A stretch of 64,000 nucleotides of DNA from Acidobacteriota bacterium (GTDB taxonomy: Bacteria > Acidobacteriota > Vicinamibacteria > Vicinamibacterales > CAVVIG01), in contig QHWB01000062.1 in the NCBI GenBank assembly GCA_003222395.1, positions 1 through 64,000 on the forward strand, read 5' to 3'. The translations under genes were made by a program, and so were the position numbers. This document shows, one piece after another, positions 60,530 through 64,000 of the stretch (position 1 is the first letter of the stretch; each line of letters starts with the position of its first letter). The notes beneath the pieces were generated by a model. The model worked only from the letters and a program-made list of their open reading frames with translations. It did no database searches and was not told the DNA's origin.

Positions 60530-63500
60530 ATGACCGTTCAGCGATTTTTGCGGTTCGTCGTCGTGTCGGGATGTCTGCTCTTCCTGCCCGCTGCCGCGTG
60601 GGCGCAAGCCGAGACTGGTACCATCGCGGGAGTCGTGCGAGACTCATCGGGCGCACTGATTCCAGGCGTCACAGTAGAAGCCACCAGCCCCGCCTTGATT
60701 GAAAAAGTCCGCTCCGCCACCACGGATAGCCAGGGCCTCTATCGCATCGTCGACCTGCGGCCGGGCACGTACACAGTCGTCTTCACTTTGACCGGATTCA
60801 GCACGCTCAGACGGAACGGGATCGAATTGACGACAGGGTTCACGGCGACCGTGAACGCCGATCTACGAGTGGGGACGATCGAGGAGACCGTGACGGTCAC
60901 CGGGGCATCGCCGGTGGTGGACGTCCAGAACGTACAACAGCAAATCACTCTGTCGCGCGCGATGCTCGATGCGCTGCCGACCAGCAGACGTCCGGCCCAG
61001 TTGGTCACGCTCATCGTGGGAGCGAATGCCGGAGGCACGAACTTTCACGATGTCGGCGGAGTGGGAAGTGACCGAGGCTTTTTCGGCGTCCACGGCCAGC
61101 GCCCGGACGATATGACCTACAACGTTGCCGGCATGGATTCGAGAGTGTTCAGCGGCGGCGGCTTTCAATATAACGCTCACACCTTTCAGGAAGTCGTCGT
61201 CGAGACGGCGGCCGGCTCCGCTGAAGCGACAACCGGCGGCGTGCAGATCAACATCGTGCCGAAGGACGGCGGCAACAGGTTCTCCGGAAGCTTGAGCGCC
61301 GAGTTCACTGGCCCAGGCCTGACGAGTGACAATCTGACGGACGACCTGCGCGCTCGTGGTCTGACCGCGGCGCCATCGGTCAGAAGGTACTATGACGTTG
61401 GAGGAGGGCTGGGCGGCCCGATAAAACGCGACACGCTGTGGTTCTTCGTTGCCTCGCGGCGGGAGGACAGGTCGCTGTATCAGGTTGGCAATTACTACAA
61501 CAAGCGACAGGGCACCTTGTTCTACGAGCCAGACTTGAGCCGGCCAGCCTACAACCGTGATTACTCCAGCGATTACTCACTCCGCCTCACGTGGCAGGCC
61601 GCGGCAAAGCACAAGATCGTTTTTTCCCACACGCAGCATCCGGCCTGCCAATGTACGTTTGCAATTCTGGAGCAGGTGAGCCCCCTCTTTGCGCCAGAAG
61701 CCGTCGCGGAACACCATTACGACCCTCAGTTCTTATCGACGGCCATCTACACCTACCCGGTCACTGACCGGCTCCTTGTTGAAGCCAGCGCGGCGATGAA
61801 CAGCTATCACCGTAATCAAAAACGGATGCCGGGCGTGGGGAATGACGACATCGCGATCAACGATGTCGGGCTGAATCTCAGGTACGGCTCGAGGTCGGTC
61901 ACTGGCCCCGGCTACCAAGTCCTGACCGACGAGCGATTTCACGAACGGCTTTCTCTCGCGTACATCACCGGCACGCACAGTCTCAAGATCGGCGTCGACC
62001 TGAACCACTTCAGCGTGGGCCGTCAGAGCTACGGCGACGCCAACATGGTCAACCAGGCCCGATCGTACACATTCAGGAATCAAGTGCCGACGCAGGTCTC
62101 GATCTATGCGACGCCGTTGGGCCCCTATAACACCGCGATCGAGAATGGCGTCTACGCTCAGGATCAGTTGACCATCCGGAGGCTGACATTGAACCTGGGC
62201 TTGCGGTACGCCGTGTATGACGCGTTTATCCCGGCACAGCAGCTGCCGGCGGGCCCGTGGGTGCCCGCCCGCGATTTTCCGGCCGTGGAGCACTCGCCGC
62301 GCTGGCAAAACCTCAGCCCTCGCGTGGGCGCGGCCTACGACCTGTTCGGCGGTGGCAAGACGGCACTCAAGGTGTCGCTGGGCCGGTATGCGGCGCGCAA
62401 TACAGGCATCGGTGTCGACATACCCGTGCAGAACCAGGCTGTCAGCACCACGAGACCATGGAACGACACGACCTATCCCGTTGGTGATCCTCGCCGAGGA
62501 AATTACGTTCCCGATTGCGATCTCATGAACCCCTCACCCAACGGCGAGTGTGGACAGTGGTCGGATCTCAGCTTCGGCCAAGTCAGCGGCGGCAATACGC
62601 GCCGGGCGGCCGATGCGCTGAGCGGCTTCAATCGTCAGAATTACAACTGGCAGGGCTCGGTCTCGGTGCAGCATCAGCTGCGGCGGAATATCGGACTCAC
62701 TGCCGCGTATTTCCGCACCTGGTACGGCGGATTTCTGGCCGTCGACAATCAGTCCGTGACGCCGGCAGACTACGATCCATTCTGTATTACGGCGCCGGTA
62801 GATCCGCGATTGCCAACCAGCGTGAGTGGCCAGCAGTTCTGCGGGCTCTACGACGTCAAGCCGCAGAAGTTCGGCCAGATCGACAACCTCGTCACGCAAG
62901 CGTCGCACTATGGGAGGCAGAGCGAGGTCTTCAACGGTCTCGATGTTCTCATCGACGCGCGGTTTGGGCACGGCGCGCAGATCCAGGGGGGCCTGGGCAC
63001 GGGGCGTACTGTCCTCGACAACTGCTTCTCTGTTGATTCGCCGTCCACGCTCGTTGCCGGTCAGCCCGTCGCCGTGGGCGGGGTCTTGGTGATCCCGACA
63101 CAGGACCCGCGACCGGGATTCTGCCGCATCAGCCAGCCGTGGGGAGCCGCGACCCAGGTCAAATTCTCGGCTGTCTACCCGCTGCCCTGGGAAACGCAGA
63201 TCAGTGCCACGTACCAAAACGCTCCCGGGTTCCCGATCGCGGCGAGCTACGTGGCCAGCAATGAAGAAATCAGGCGGTCGCTGGGCCGGAACCTCGCGGC
63301 ATGCCCGAGCCAGACGGTGGCTACATGCAACCAAACCGTTACCATCGATCTGATTCCACCCAACACACTCTTCGATGATCGAATCCAACAATTGGATCTT
63401 CGTTTCAGCCGGACCTTCTCGATGGGCCGAGCCAAGGTGCGGGGAAATTTCGACATGTATAACGTATTTAACGCGAGCACCATCCTCAACGAGCAAACAC

Positions 63501-63589
63501 GATACAGCACGCAGAATAACCAGTGGCTGAACGCGATACAAATAATGGGCGCGCGGCTTTTGAAATTCAGCGCTCAATTGACGTTCTAG
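60530..63589 (+). CDS. TonB-dependent receptor with carboxypeptidase-regulatory-like domain
   Basis: 1019 residues starting behind GGAGGAACGC. Signal peptide (VVVSGCLLFLPAAAWAQ); CarboxypepD_reg-like domain (GTIAGVVRDSSGALIPGVTV, YRIVDLRPGTYTVVFTLTGF); TonB plug region (TVTVTGASPVVDVQNVQQQI, VHGQRPDDMTYNVAGMDSRV); then a long beta-barrel with recurrent aromatic strands, ending LKFSAQLTF with terminal Phe. This SusC-like receptor class imports oligosaccharides, metal chelates or other large substrates in Acidobacteria. It closes the DUF6152/GRW operon and may import the product of that pathway. Confidence 0.9.
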   Translation: MTVQRFLRFVVVSGCLLFLPAAAWAQAETGTIAGVVRDSSGALIPGVTVEATSPALIEKVRSATTDSQGLYRIVDLRPGTYTVVFTLTGFSTLRRNGIELTTGFTATVNADLRVGTIEETVTVTGASPVVDVQNVQQQITLSRAMLDALPTSRRPAQLVTLIVGANAGGTNFHDVGGVGSDRGFFGVHGQRPDDMTYNVAGMDSRVFSGGGFQYNAHTFQEVVVETAAGSAEATTGGVQINIVPKDGGNRFSGSLSAEFTGPGLTSDNLTDDLRARGLTAAPSVRRYYDVGGGLGGPIKRDTLWFFVASRREDRSLYQVGNYYNKRQGTLFYEPDLSRPAYNRDYSSDYSLRLTWQAAAKHKIVFSHTQHPACQCTFAILEQVSPLFAPEAVAEHHYDPQFLSTAIYTYPVTDRLLVEASAAMNSYHRNQKRMPGVGNDDIAINDVGLNLRYGSRSVTGPGYQVLTDERFHERLSLAYITGTHSLKIGVDLNHFSVGRQSYGDANMVNQARSYTFRNQVPTQVSIYATPLGPYNTAIENGVYAQDQLTIRRLTLNLGLRYAVYDAFIPAQQLPAGPWVPARDFPAVEHSPRWQNLSPRVGAAYDLFGGGKTALKVSLGRYAARNTGIGVDIPVQNQAVSTTRPWNDTTYPVGDPRRGNYVPDCDLMNPSPNGECGQWSDLSFGQVSGGNTRRAADALSGFNRQNYNWQGSVSVQHQLRRNIGLTAAYFRTWYGGFLAVDNQSVTPADYDPFCITAPVDPRLPTSVSGQQFCGLYDVKPQKFGQIDNLVTQASHYGRQSEVFNGLDVLIDARFGHGAQIQGGLGTGRTVLDNCFSVDSPSTLVAGQPVAVGGVLVIPTQDPRPGFCRISQPWGAATQVKFSAVYPLPWETQISATYQNAPGFPIAASYVASNEEIRRSLGRNLAACPSQTVATCNQTVTIDLIPPNTLFDDRIQQLDLRFSRTFSMGRAKVRGNFDMYNVFNASTILNEQTRYSTQNNQWLNAIQIMGARLLKFSAQLTF

Positions 63590-63655
63590 AAACGGCGGCC
63601 GGGCGGCGCGGTGATTGGGCGAAGGAGGAGAAACCAAGCCCGCGCCCGCCGGTTT

Positions 63656-64000
63656 CTACGGCTTCGTAGCCGGATCCCAGTGCTCGTCCGCCTTGCCGTC
63701 TGCGAACCGCCACATGTCGAACCAGGTCGACGTGTACGTTTTCGACGGATCCTTGGAATCCTTGTACTCGCGCGCAATCACGACTGTAACCAAATCGCCA
63801 TCAGCCAATACGGCGACGACTGGAGTGGTCAGCTTGTCGCAGGTCGGCGTCTTCGGTCGGCTCCCGAAAAACTTCACGACGGCGTCTCGCCCCGAGGCGA
63901 CGTTTGGATTGTGCTGAATGTAGCGCGCGGTCAGCCACTTGTCGGCTTCGTCCCAATGGTTGCACTGCAGCAGCTCCTTCATGATGTGGAGCGCCGCCTG
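63656..64000 (-). CDS. NTF2/SnoaL-like protein, cut by window edge
   Basis: Visible 108+ residues: IMKELLQCNHWDEADKWLTA, RYIQHNPNVASGRDAVVKFF, VAVLADGDLVTVVIAREYKD, WFDMWRFADGKADEHWDPAT, the usual SnoaL-like order with C-terminal DMWRF...DEHWD. The 5' end lies beyond the window. Likely a small ketosteroid-isomerase-fold protein; substrate unknown. Confidence 0.8.
   Translation of the reverse strand, partial: QAALHIMKELLQCNHWDEADKWLTARYIQHNPNVASGRDAVVKFFGSRPKTPTCDKLTTPVVAVLADGDLVTVVIAREYKDSKDPSKTYTSTWFDMWRFADGKADEHWDPATKP

Overview
High-GC chromosomal window that looks like an acidobacterium, most likely Vicinamibacteria. That placement is an inference from gene content: coupled DUF1592/DUF1552 planctomycete-type genes with a PQQ dehydrogenase, a TonB-dependent receptor with an N-terminal carboxypeptidase-regulatory-like domain, a DUF6152 protein, a PD40 beta-propeller protein behind a kinase-like N-terminus, a MASE1 hybrid kinase, and many secreted proteins of unknown function. 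No rRNA or taxonomic marker is present, so the rank is not proven.

The window alternates healthy operons with gene graveyards. 0-10 kb: broken IS481-like transposases, one intact IS110-type element with candidate bridge-RNA space, relics of a DUF4390 gene, a secreted protein, a PIN toxin and a P-type ATPase/YceI join, three partial tRNA genes, and an intact mhqO/mhqD-like pair. 10-16 kb: SnoaL-like protein, TRIC channel, M20 amidohydrolase, ftsH and an FMN reductase, with a partial copy of the M20 gene on the far side of ftsH. 16-18.6 kb: two further damaged transposases.

18.7-26.6 kb is a compact four-gene minus-strand operon: ankyrin protein, DUF1592 cytochrome, DUF1552 Tat protein and PQQ quinohemoprotein. 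All four carry export signals, and the DUF1592 gene contains a 167-bp palindromic element that is translated. 26.8-31.5 kb: IS debris, an NHL-repeat protein, a cupin, tRNA-Ser-derived 108-bp tandem repeats, and an mntA/hepT pair in which the toxin has an internal deletion.

32-38.5 kb: regulatory island (atypical OmpR-like regulator, CheY-like regulator, large MASE1 hybrid histidine kinase) followed by remains of a conjugative VirB9/VirB10 (TrbG/TrbI) locus. 38.9-48.9 kb: kinase-like/PD40 protein, SNF2-SWIM helicase, ModA-like binding protein, LVIVD-repeat protein, EamA transporter, SGNH hydrolase and an outer-membrane barrel. 49.4-54.5 kb: hybrid kinase with three tandem 120-residue PAS repeats, converging on a large outer-membrane-like protein.

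55.8-63.6 kb holds a secreted or outer-membrane locus: three related proteins sharing a Gly-Arg-Trp ... Asp-Thr-Leu-Val-Val motif, a Tat-exported amidohydrolase, a DUF6152 protein and a TonB-dependent receptor. It is the second candidate for an undescribed pathway, after the ankyrin/DUF1592/DUF1552/PQQ operon.
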